From Larix sibirica (taxonomy: Eukaryota > Streptophyta > Pinopsida > Pinales > Pinaceae): 27,460 bases of DNA. The position numbers and the translations under genes are program-made. The notes under the pieces were generated by a model that saw only the letters and a list, made by a program, of their open reading frames with translations, was not told the DNA's origin and made no database searches. The DNA lies in the NCBI GenBank assembly GCA_004151065.3, contig NWUY0300030020.1:18730-46189 (forward strand), read 5' to 3'. This document shows positions 10,291 through 21,248 of this stretch, in pieces (the stretch's first letter is position 1; every line of letters begins with the position of its first letter).

Positions 10291-12020
10291 TGAGTACTTA
10301 ATATTTTTTGTTGTGAATATAATTATGATTGATATAATTTTTTTGCATTGTATCATGCAATGTAACAATTGTATGGACCTATTCATGATTGTAATATTAC
10401 TATAGGATCGGAAGACCTTCGATGGCTACACTGGCTCTATGATTTCACATGGTATTTGTTGAGCTGGTGTAGGTTAGGTTAGGCATAATATAGGTTTTAT
10501 TTTCCTTCTTGATTTAGAATAAAGGTTTTGGCCCATTTTAGTTTATATTTGGAATAAATCCACCAGATGTTCTATTAGGATTTTAGTTTCTTCATAGCTT
10601 ATTTTGATCCTAGTTACTTTTGCATTGTAATTTCATTCCTTTGAATAATTTATCCATAATGGATAATATTTTTCTTTGTTTTTTTGTTTTGAAATTGATT
10701 TTTGGCTTGGTATTGGTGTACCTCTAATTTCATAAGTAAGCCATGTGCAAAATCCTATCAAAAAGACTTGAAAGAGGAATTTTATAACTTCAACCATTTA
10801 CCTTGGTAATGTAATCATAAATTGGTAAGATGAGGAACATCTAAACATGTATGAGTGTTTTTCATTACAATATTAAGGAATGGATTAGACATGAAAGTTC
10901 TTTCTAATTAAATTTCAAGAGCAATTCATCAGAACATTGGTCCTGTTGATTTATTGTTTTACCATTTTATTGTCATCCTAGCATACCCTTACCCCATGAA
11001 TGTATTTTGTAGGTATCTATTGTCTAAGACTCTACATTCTTAGGAAAGCTAGAATGGAACTCTCATGAACTTGAAAATGAAGGAGTGTGCCCTGTAGCAT
11101 TGAGTGGGTTACCTTTTGATAATCTAACACATAATTAAAGGGGAACACATAGGGGATCATTTCCTTAAAATTTGTACCGATTTTCTGACTTATATTTCCA
11201 TAGTGAGAGGAATTGGAGTTCAATTACATTTATTCGAAGATACATCTCCATCGATCAACCAAAGGATTTGGATAGATGAAGGTATCATATTTATACTTCC
11301 TTTAATGACTTAGACACAATTACCAATGGATAAGGCACTAGTATGAAAAACATTTCAGGTTGAAAAAAGTGTTGAGAAAGCTGATCATGAATACACTTTA
11401 AAGTGTAAATAGGTTCATTGATCAAAGGATGTCAAATAGGAAACCAATTCTCCTAATGGAATATTATTTGTTTTCAATCTACAATTCCATATTGCAGGCA
11501 ACCTTTCTCTACCACTTATTCTTGATGACAAACAATGAACCTTTCCCTTTACTGAGAAGGGAAGCCAGACCTAAGATTGATAAAGAATATAATAATTAGG
11601 TCAGTTTTGAAAGGCATGATATGAGCATTCTCCATGGAAGATGATGAGCTAAATAATTATAAAATAGGGGATATATTTTCTCATAAAGATTCCTTTTTAA
11701 GAGTGGGGTAACTATTGTTAGAACTCATGAATTACGAAAAGATCAAACCCTTTTTTAGATATTCCTATGGAGGAGAGATCAAGGAATTAATATTTAATCA
11801 TTTCTCGGTACCCTCATTTCATAAATCTAATATAGTGAAATGATGAGTGGAAGACTGCAAAATCATAAATATATTCATTCTCAAAAGGCATCAATTTAGA
11901 ACCATCACTTCAAACATATTCTAAGGAAGAGATTGCATTTCGATTAGCAATAAAGGATGAGATAAGTACATTGATAGTAGCCCTATGTTGATCATAAAAT
12001 ATTTATCTGAAAGAGGTGCT
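10291..12020. other. Internal region of nested element, nothing recognised
   Basis: About 1.7 kb of AT-rich sequence lies between the coding relic and the SINE. I searched both strands for RT (YxDD-like), RNase H (DAS), integrase (HHCC, DD35E) and protease (DSG/DTG) patterns and found none. Open stretches are 82 codons or shorter and carry no motif (for example 11032-11223 on the minus strand). Confidence 0.5.
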
Positions 12021-12237
12021 AACAATAATTATGTATTTGCCCACACGGGTGTGGCTCATTGGTGGTTCACTTGATATGAAGTCATTTGTTTTAAAATGGA
12101 GGTCACGAGTTCAAATCACACCCGGCTTTACCCGTGTCCNNNNNNNNNNNNNNNNNNNNNNNNNNNNNNNNNNNNNNNNNNNNNNNNCCAGTTGTTGATT
12201 CCCCTAGCACAAAAAAAAAACAATAATTTTGTATTTG
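12021..12237 (+). mobile_element. tRNA-derived SINE with target-site duplication
   Basis: The body runs from 12040 to 12218. The head has a pol III internal promoter: A-box-like GTGGCTCATTGG at 12051-12062, and B-box-like 'gagttcaaatcac' at about 12109-12121 (consensus GGTTCGANNCC). The tail is a run of 10 A at 12211-12220. It is flanked by 19-bp direct repeats, AACAATAATTATGTATTTG at 12021-12039 and AACAATAATTTTGTATTTG at 12219-12237, differing at one base. A long target duplication plus an A-tail is the hallmark of LINE-mediated retroposition. The middle is hidden by 48 N. The spacing and loss of cloverleaf arms argue against an ordinary tRNA gene. Confidence 0.85.
12140..12187. other. Assembly gap (48 N)
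   Basis: A run of 48 unknown bases lies inside the SINE. Its true length is unknown. The flanks join plausibly as one SINE (head with A/B boxes on the left, tail with poly(A) on the right). Confidence 0.97.
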
Positions 12238-14224
12238 GATAAAAATGTTCATTGTAAAAACCATGGACCCCAAAGAAATCATTGTTTTACAAAACGCATG
12301 GTTGCGAAGATTGCAACATCCTCAACGATATTTTAATATGTCCAGGGGAAGCATAAATAAGTCTACAATCAATTGTAATACACAACAAGGATATGGTGCC
12401 TTGAGTGGAGAATCATATTAAGTAAACATCACTCCAAACAACCAATTAATCATCATGCTCAGGTATGAACAATGTTTATGATTCATTCCTAGTATCACAA
12501 TCACTTTCACAATGTCATAGGGACTTGGCCAAATAATTTTGTGCTCATAAATTCAATAAAACTTGTAATTTTTGCATACCTCTTGTTATGAATAATTTTA
12601 TGTTGATTTAATTCTTTCGACATTGCATTGTGCGATATCCCATCTATCGAGACTTGCTTCTAGTCAAAAGGTTCTATAGATTTTAAAATCCCCTGATGGT
12701 TGTGTTTGCACTTCATAGCCTCATTTGATAAATCTCTTGTATGAAGACACCAATTGGTGAAGATAATGCTTGCATGAGAAAATGAGGAAAAAACTTGAAG
12801 ACCTATCAAACTCCCATTCCTACCAAGCATTCTCTTTATTAGAGAAAAATTCTCTTTTATCAAAGCATGAACAAGGATCAAGGATGTAGGAGAGAAAATA
12901 TTGCAAGCCTCCTACTAGATTCCAAGAAGTGTTTTAGAGCCACTATATATAGGATCAGAGAAGGAATCCAACTAGCAGAATATATGATGCACAATGATGA
13001 AATTGCATGAGTGTAAGATAAGATCCTTTCTCCATGAAATTGCATGAGCATCAGCTTCTAGTGAGGCTTGTTAGTTTAAATGTAGTATGTAGCAACATGG
13101 TTGTCCTCTATTCTGGGTATTTCATTTTCACTTATGGTTTATCTTCTCTACATTGAATATTGATGATTTTCATTTTGAAGCTGACCTCCAATTTTGTGTC
13201 CATATTTCTTGCTTCTCTACTTTAATTTTTAGAAACCTGCTGACTTCAATTTGTTTGGCATCGGTATTTGGTTGTTTTTTGGAACTTTCTTAAGATATTA
13301 TTACCCTTGGTTTTGTCATTATTTTATGTCTTGTTCCATTTTATTTTAAGCCAAGTGGCATTTTGGCACAATTGAGTGGATCCCAAAAAATATTTTAAGT
13401 TTTTCATTATAAAGGGACTCTGAACTCAGAAACCTTGTTGGAATATCTCGGCATACATAGATGTGATGGAACACAAACCTACTTAGGAAAACATGTCTTC
13501 ATGATCCCAAATATTTGGTGTTAGTCATGAGTTAGGTTTCTAAGAGGCTCCATTTCACTCACACTAATGAAAGTTGAACTCTGTTGTAATTGGAAGCCAT
13601 TAGTCCAAGGTCAACATATCAAGTGGTACTCGTATCACCCAAGAATACAATTTAAAGCCTCAAAAACAGACATCATCCCCTCGTGCTTATAAAATATATT
13701 GATTTCTCAATCCCATATTTCTCTAAAAATAATTAAAAAACAAAGCATGCAAAAGCATCAAGCAACGAGAGAGAAATTAAATTCAGAAAGGGGACATATA
13801 GGTATCTCTACCGAGGCTATGGATGATCGTTGGTAGAAGAGAAAGGCCTGTGATGTTGGGGTGACTCCATAAAGTCTATATACACTTGTTGGAAATGGAG
13901 CAACACCATGAGTTTTGATGAACTAACTTGGGGAAAATCTTTAAAAACCTATCATCTATAAAAAATTGAGGTTATGTTGTCCACTTATAGTTTTGAGCTA
14001 ATATTTAAAAGGAATTAATCTCATCATTTCTATCTTTGTTTCACTTGATAAATGACACAGGCCGAGGGAAGGGATGATTCCATGCTTGCTACTTAAGTAG
14101 AATTTGGTGTGACTCATGTTTGAAGCCATGGTGCTCCTAAAGGTACACATTTTTTTCTGAGAATTGCTAAAGGCAGTAGCAACACATGTACATATATTTT
14201 GGATTCACCTTATATGCCATCAAC
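12238..14224. other. Internal region of nested element, 3' part
   Basis: This is about 2 kb with no recognised coding domain. On the minus strand, a TATA-box-like 'cctatatatagtgg' (12941-12953) lies about 60 bp upstream of a 73-codon open frame (12660-12881). The protein has no motif I know. No polypurine tract is evident next to the 3' LTR at 14225. The whole stretch is repeated at 16757-18743. Confidence 0.5.
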
Positions 14225-16434
14225 TGTTGAGCTCTCAACAAATACCAAGTGAATTTAATTAGCCACCCCTAAAGAGTTTTGAAATAAATATCTACTCTTT
14301 GGTCTATGTTATGCTCTCTTTAATCTCTCTTTTGAACCTAGTAAATGGGCGCTTTTTATGATTGGCTTGTTCTTATCAATTGCATACTTGGTTATTTTTT
14401 ATATACTGATATTTAAATATTCACATGATCAAGTCAGTTTGCATCACAAATTCATTGATTCTACATTTTTCGTATTACATGCATCATAATATTTTTCTCT
14501 TTCTTTCCTGGATTTGAATGGATGTACCTTGCGTGAAAGGCGTCTCTCAACTATGACTATCCCATTCAAGCATTTATATGTCATGAGCTAGATCAGAACT
14601 GGGTTTCAAGGATGAATCAACCTTTGGCCAGGTGTCGGGCATAAAGTGCATTAGGGGGGCAACTAGCCTCGTTTATGAATTAAAGTATCTAGTTGTTGAT
14701 GGATGGTTCCAATTTCAGTCATCACATGGAAATCCCACCTAACAAAGATGACAAGGATTTGATAGAAGTGAATTTGAGCAAAGTAGTTGTAAGAACAAGG
14801 CCTAGAATTTCATTAAAAAATGATTTTATGCATAATTTGAGACCATCCAAAGTGATTTTTTCACAAGGAAACCAAGACAACTATAATATTTTCCTCATTG
14901 CGATCCCAACACAGTCGAAAAAATTCAAATCCAAGATTTAGAAATATCAGACACACTCAGATGATTTCTCATTGAACCAAATAGTTAGTCCTCATCACAT
15001 AGAAATCTATCCCCCATTGCAAAGTAAAATTTCAAGTCATTGATTGAAGCTAAAAGAGCCATCACGAATATATAACTTATGGCATTGACGAGACTTCACC
15101 AAATTGAAATGTAGGGAACTAATGAAGGGGACAAGGCACATCACTCCAATAAAAATTAAAGTGGTGATACACATCTTTCCAATAAAATTTAAGTGGCCAA
15201 TAAATTTAAAATTGCCAATAGATGATAAATTTAAAATTTTTGATGGCCGATGAATTTAAAATTGACAATGGTCGATAACTTTTAAAGGGTCAATGAAGAG
15301 GCATGATTCCATTGATCTAATAAATTTTAAGTGGCCGATATTTTTAAGTGAAAAATTTAAGTGGTAAATTTAAAATTGATGATGGTTGATAAATTTAGAA
15401 TTACATATGGTTGATAAAATTAAAATTTTCGATGGCCAATAAAATTAAAATTGCCACCGGCCCAATAAAATAAAATTGTTGATGGCCGATAAGAGCAGCA
15501 CAACGAAATGTCACCTCTGTATTTTGGCGAGAAATTTTAACTCATACCTCCATTTTGAGCATTATTTACACCGTCTGAATGGTCTAGACGAGATTTACAA
15601 CTTTTTGGTTCCAATTGTTTTCATATTACCTACTATGTGGTTCAAAAATTTCAAAACAAAATAGGATCACATTATCAATGTCCAAAAGGATTGATTCGAC
15701 TTAAAACTGTATATGGTGCACATAAATGAAAATTCTTATGAGAGGAGAATGGTTCAATATTATGTGGTCGTATGAGGCAATAATTTATATGCACACATAA
15801 TCAAGGAATTTATCTTAATAGAAGGAGATCAAATGAGAAGGGTATTTTGGATCTCTAACTTTTTATGTACTACTACCAAAATGTCAATGAGGATAAGCCA
15901 ACTTTTGGCCAAGTCATTTTATGGGAAGCTATGATTTCTATGTGTATTTGTTGTGGACTATTCTGATGCATTTGTTGAGCATTAGGATTGTGTAAGTATG
16001 TATATCACACTCTGGACTACTCTTATGTGTATCTATTGCATTCTTATTTATGTTTTCCTGAAAATGCTTATCTAAATTTGTGAGTACAAAATTGTTAATG
16101 ATTTTACAACCATTTCCAATATTCTTGACTTTATTCTCAGCAAACTAATTGATGAGTTATTGAGAGGATCATGTATGGTTATGTGCTTAATTCTTATAAC
16201 TATTATCATGCCTAGAAAAATGCATTTTTCATTTTCAAGTGGTTGCATTTTATTCTTTAACTTAGAAAACCATAGACGATGGATCGGGCCACAACTAGTA
16301 GAACCCAAAATCATTAATGGTTTTCAAGCTAGAATCTAGATGGGTACCCTATACCAAATGGTACTTAGTATAATTGAGAAATTTCACTGGGGGTAACCCC
16401 TACTATTATCCAGTTTCATTTCGAACCATCAACA
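14225..16434 (+). repeat. 3' LTR of the nested element
   Basis: It starts TGTTGAGCTCTCAACA and ends ...CCATCAACA, matching the 5' LTR at both ends and along its body. Past the terminus the sequence differs completely from what follows the 5' LTR: here the host gypsy RT resumes at 16435 instead of a PBS. It lacks the (TC)n tract and about 165 bp present in the 5' LTR, and has more minisatellite units. A near-identical second copy is at 18744-20953. Confidence 0.8.
15195..15495 (+). repeat. 25-bp minisatellite in 3' LTR
   Basis: The units have the same consensus as in the 5' LTR (GGYYGATAAAWTTAAAATT plus six bases), in two clusters: about 15195-15270, and about 15380-15495, which ends at 'ggccgataagagcagc'. 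Several units are exactly 25 bp. The number and order differ from the 5' LTR array. Confidence 0.75.
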
Positions 16435-16729
16435 TACCCTCAAAAAGGGAGGTGATTTAGCTCATGTGTTCTAATTTCTGGGCTCTGAACAAAATCACCA
16501 TCAAAGATAAATTTTTCATTCCTATCATTTATGATCTCTTAAATGAATTGTGGGGAACCAAGTTCTTTACCAAAATCGATCTCTTGTCAGGATAGCATCA
16601 AATCAGGATGAAGAGGTAGATATACCCAAAAGTTCTTTCCGCATTGATCAGGGCCATTATGAATTCTTGGTCATGCCCTTTGGTCTCTAATTTTTATAAC
16701 CTCATGAATAAGATTGTCCACCCCTTAAT
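16435..16729 (+). pseudogene. gypsy A RT fragment after 3' LTR, ends at N
   Basis: Copy A's RT resumes right after the LTR. Readable pieces in shifting frames are KKGGDL, an altered 'TIKDKF'-type stretch, FTKIDL-like, and SSFRIDQGHYEFLVMPFGL. The last is the conserved 'tAF.t..GhYEflVMPFGL' block. The fragment breaks off at 'ccaccccttaat' where the single N occurs. It is identical by eye to 20954-21248, where the sequence continues normally into the RT active site. Confidence 0.85.
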
Positions 16730-16730
16730 N
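16730..16730. other. Single-N contig join
   Basis: One N separates 'ccaccccttaat' (inside RT) from nine A residues that are the SINE poly(A) tail plus its 3' target repeat. No SINE head precedes this tail. That is expected if a second contig simply begins in the poly(A) tract and was abutted here. Confidence 0.9.
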
Positions 16731-19700
16731 AAAAAAAAACAATAATTTTGTATTTGGATAAAAATGTTCATTGTAAAAACCATGGACCCCAAAGAAATCA
16801 TTGTTTTACAAAACGCATGGTTGCGAAGATTGCAACATCCTCAACGATATTTTAATATGTCCAGGGGAAGCATAAATAAGTCTACAATCAATTGTAATAC
16901 ACAACAAGGATATGGTGCCTTGAGTGGAGAATCATATTAAGTAAACATCACTCCAAACAACCAATTAATCATCATGCTCAGGTATGAACAATGTTTATGA
17001 TTCATTCCTAGTATCACAATCACTTTCACAATGTCATAGGGACTTGGCCAAATAATTTTGTGCTCATAAATTCAATAAAACTTGTAATTTTTGCATACCT
17101 CTTGTTATGAATAATTTTATGTTGATTTAATTCTTTCGACATTGCATTGTGCGATATCCCATCTATCGAGACTTGCTTCTAGTCAAAAGGTTCTATAGAT
17201 TTTAAAATCCCCTGATGGTTGTGTTTGCACTTCATAGCCTCATTTGATAAATCTCTTGTATGAAGACACCAATTGGTGAAGATAATGCTTGCATGAGAAA
17301 ATGAGGAAAAAACTTGAAGACCTATCAAACTCCCATTCCTACCAAGCATTCTCTTTATTAGAGAAAAATTCTCTTTTATCAAAGCATGAACAAGGATCAA
17401 GGATGTAGGAGAGAAAATATTGCAAGCCTCCTACTAGATTCCAAGAAGTGTTTTAGAGCCACTATATATAGGATCAGAGAAGGAATCCAACTAGCAGAAT
17501 ATATGATGCACAATGATGAAATTGCATGAGTGTAAGATAAGATCCTTTCTCCATGAAATTGCATGAGCATCAGCTTCTAGTGAGGCTTGTTAGTTTAAAT
17601 GTAGTATGTAGCAACATGGTTGTCCTCTATTCTGGGTATTTCATTTTCACTTATGGTTTATCTTCTCTACATTGAATATTGATGATTTTCATTTTGAAGC
17701 TGACCTCCAATTTTGTGTCCATATTTCTTGCTTCTCTACTTTAATTTTTAGAAACCTGCTGACTTCAATTTGTTTGGCATCGGTATTTGGTTGTTTTTTG
17801 GAACTTTCTTAAGATATTATTACCCTTGGTTTTGTCAATATTTTATGTCTTGTTCCATTTTATTTTAAGCCAAGTGGCATTTTGGCACAATTGAGTGGAT
17901 CCCAAAAAATATTTTAAGTTTTTCATTATAAAGGGACTCTGAACTCAGAAACCTTGTTGGAATATCTCGGCATACATAGATGTGATGGAACACAAACCTA
18001 CTTAGGAAAACATGTCTTCATGATCCCAAATATTTGGTGTTAGTCATGAGTTAGGTTTCTAAGAGGCTCCATTTCACTCACACTAATGAAAGTTGAACTC
18101 TGTTGTAATTGGAAGCCATTAGTCCAAGGTCAACATATCAAGTGGTACTCGTATCACCCAAGAATACAATTTAAAGCCTCAAAAACAGACATCATCCCCT
18201 CGTGCTTATAAAATATATTGATTTCTCAATCCCATATTTCTCTAAAAATAATTAAAAAACAAAGCATGCAAAAGCATCAAGCAACGAGAGAGAAATTAAA
18301 TTCAGAAAGGGGACATATAGGTATCTCTACCGAGGCTATGGATGATTGTTGGTAGAAGAGAAAGGCCTGTGATGTTGGGGTGACTCCATAAAGTCTATAT
18401 ACACTTGTTGGAAATGGAGCAACACCATGAGTTTTGATGAACTAACTTGGGGAAAATCTTTAAAAACCTATCATCTATAAAAAATTGAGGTTATGTTGTC
18501 CACTTATAGTTTTGAGCTAATATTTAAAAGGAATTAATCTCATCATTTCTATCTTTGTTTCACTTGATAAATGACACAGGCCGAGGGAAGGGATGATTCC
18601 ATGCTTGCTACTTAAGTAGAATTTGGTGTGACTCATGTTTGAAGCCATGGTGCTCCTAAAGGTACACATTTTTTTCTGAGAATTGCTAAAGGCAGTAGCA
18701 ACACATGTACATATATTTTGGATTCACCTTATATGCCATCAACTGTTGAGCTCTCAACAAATACCAAGTGAATTTAATTAGCCACCCCTAAAGAATTTTG
18801 AAATAAATATCTACTCTTTGGTCTATGTTATGCTCTCTTTAATCTCTCTTTTGAACCTAGTAAATGGGCGCTTTTTATGATTGGCTTGTTCTTATCAATT
18901 GCATACTTGGTTATTTTTTATATACTGATATTTAAATATTCACATGATCAAGTCAGTTTGCATCACAAATTCATTGATTCTACATTTTTCGTATTACATG
19001 CATCATAATATTTTTCTCTTTCTTTCCTGGATTTGAATGGATGTACCTTGCGTGAAAGGCGTCTCTCAACTATGACTATCCCATTCAAGCATTTATATGT
19101 CATGAGCTAGATCAGAACTGGGTTTCAAGGATGAATCAACCTTTGGCCAGGTGTCGGGCATAAAGTGCATTAGGGGGGCAACTAGCCTCGTTTATGAATT
19201 AAAGTATCTAGTTGTTGATGGATGGTTCCAATTTCAGTCATCACATGGAAATCCCACCTAACAAAGATGACAAGGATTTGATAGAAGTGAATTTGAGCAA
19301 AGTAGTTGTAAGAACAAGGCCTAGAATTTCATTAAAAAATGATTTTATGCATAATTTGAGACCATCCAAAGTGATTTTTTCACAAGGAAACCAAGACAAC
19401 TATAATATTTTCCTCATTGCGATCCCAACACAGTCGAAAAAATTCAAATCCAAGATTTAGAAATATCAGACACACTCAGATGATTTCTCATTGAACCAAA
19501 TAGTTAGTCCTCATCACTTAGAAATCTATCCCCCATTGCAAAGTAAAATTTCAAGTCATTGATTGAAGCTAAAAGAGCCATCACGAATATATAACTTATG
19601 GCATTGACGAGACTTCACCAAATTGAAATGTAGGGAACTAATGAAGGGGACAAGGCACATCACTCCAATAAAAATTAAAGTGGTGATACACATCTTTCCA

Positions 19701-21248
19701 ATAAAATTTAAGTGGCCAATAAATTTAAAATTGCCAATAGATGATAAATTTAAAATTTTTGATGGCCGATGAATTTAAAATTGACAATGGTCGATAACTT
19801 TTAAAGGGTCAATGAAGAGGCATGATTCCATTGATCTAATAAATTTTAAGTGGCCGATATTTTTAAGTGAAAAATTTAAGTGGTAAATTTAAAATTGATG
19901 ATGGTTGATAAATTTAGAATTACATATGGTTGATAAAATTAAAATTTTCGATGGCCAATAAAATTAAAATTGCCACCGGCCCAATAAAATAAAATTGTTG
20001 ATGGCCGATAAGAGCAGCACAACGAAATGTCACCTCTGTATTTTGGCGAGAAATTTTAACTCATACCTCCATTTTGAGCATTATTTACACCGTCTGAATG
20101 GTCTAGACGAGATTTACAACTTTTTGGTTCCAATTGTTTTCATATTACCTACTATGTGGTTCAAAAATTTCAAAACAAAATAGGATCACATTATCAATGT
20201 CCAAAAGGATTGATTCGACTTAAAACTGTATATGGTGCACATAAATGAAAATTCTTATGAGAGGAGAATGGTTCAATATTATGTGGTCGTATGAGGCAAT
20301 AATTTATATGCACACATAATCAAGGCATTTATCTTAATAGAAGGAGATCAAATGAGAAGGGTATTTTGGATCTCTAACTTTTTATGTACTACTACCAAAA
20401 TGTCAATGAGGATAAGCCAACTTTTGGCCAAGTCATTTTATGGGAAGCTATGATTTCTATGTGTATTTGTTGTGGACTATTCTGATGCATTTGTTGAGCA
20501 TTAGGATTGTGTAAGTATGTATATCACACTCTGGACTACTCTTATGTGTATCTATTGCATTCTTATTTATGTTTTCCTGAAAATGCTTATCTAAATTTGT
20601 GAGTACAAAATTGTTAATGATTTTACAACCATTTCCAATATTCTTGACTTTATTCTCAGCAAACTAATTGATGAGTTATTGAGAGGATCATGTATGGTTA
20701 TGTGCTTAATTCTTATAACTATTATCATGCCTAGAAAAATGCATTTTTCATTTTCAAGTGGTTGCATTTTATTCTTTAACTTAGAAAACCATAGACGATG
20801 GATCGGGCCACAACTAGTAGAACCCAAAATCATTAATGGTTTTCAAGCTAGAATCTAGATGGGTACCCTATACCAAATGGTACTTAGTATAATTGAGAAA
20901 TTTCACTGGGGGTAACCCCTACTATTATCCAGTTTCATTTCGAACCATCAACATACCCTCAAAAAGGGAGGTGATTTAGCTCATGTGTTCTAATTTCTGG
21001 GCTCTGAACAAAATCACCATCAAAGATAAATTTTTCATTCCTATCATTTATGATCTCTTAAATGAATTGTGGGGAACCAAGTTCTTTACCAAAATCGATC
21101 TCTTGTCAGGATAGCATCAAATCAGGATGAAGAGGTAGATATACCCAAAAGTTCTTTCCGCATTGATCAGGGCCATTATGAATTCTTGGTCATGCCCTTT
21201 GGTCTCTAATTTTTATAACCTCATGAATAAGATTGTCCACCCCTTAAT
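16731..21248 (+). repeat. Near-identical 4.5-kb duplicate of 12212-16729
   Basis: The block has a constant offset of 4519 bp from the SINE tail, through the internal region and 3' LTR, to the RT fragment. I found five single-base differences by eye: 13319/17838, 13828/18347, 14276/18795, 14999/19518 and 15807/20326. No indels were noticed apart from the N. Such low divergence, next to an old and diverged LTR pair, points to an assembly duplication (overlapping or allelic contigs) rather than an ancient tandem copy. Confidence 0.92.
18744..20953 (+). repeat. Second instance of the 3' LTR (in duplicated block)
   Basis: This is the same LTR as 14225-16434, shifted by 4519 bp, with the minisatellite at about 19714-20014. 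Because this copy leads without a break into the remaining RT of gypsy A, it is the one contiguous with the right-hand flank. If the duplication is an artefact, only one 3' LTR exists. Confidence 0.85.

Larger units (their letters stand above)
6105..16434 (+). mobile_element. Long-LTR gag-only retrotransposon (LARD/TR-GAG-like), nested
   Basis: The element is bounded by two related direct repeats: a 2355-bp 5' LTR (6105-8459) and a 2210-bp 3' LTR (14225-16434). Both begin TGTT[A/G]AG[T/C]TCTCAACA and end with TCAACA, so the termini are short inverted repeats. A PBS-like site follows the 5' LTR. The internal region (about 5.8 kb including a SINE) holds a gag relic and an unidentified coding relic. 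I found no protease, RT, RNase H or integrase motif in it, so it probably relied on enzymes from other elements. The 5 bp on each side (6100-6104 and 16435-16439) align to the same 5 bp of the interrupted host RT, as expected for a target-site duplication that has since mutated. No clear polypurine tract is visible before the 3' LTR. Confidence 0.75.

Noticed and set aside
12040-12139. A tRNA gene, suggested by A- and B-box motifs
   Set aside because: No cloverleaf acceptor or anticodon arms can be fitted, and the sequence continues to a poly(A) tail with flanking 19-bp repeats, which is a SINE.
13885-13930. A copia-like LTR start (TGTTGGAAATGGAG) on the plus strand
   Set aside because: No matching terminus, polypurine tract or partner LTR was found nearby; the similarity is limited to about ten bases.
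16731-21248. A genuine second insertion or recent tandem duplication of the nested element
   Set aside because: The copy starts inside a poly(A) tail after a single N, ends mid-RT and has almost no differences. Overlapping or allelic contigs explain it better, though long reads would be needed to be certain.
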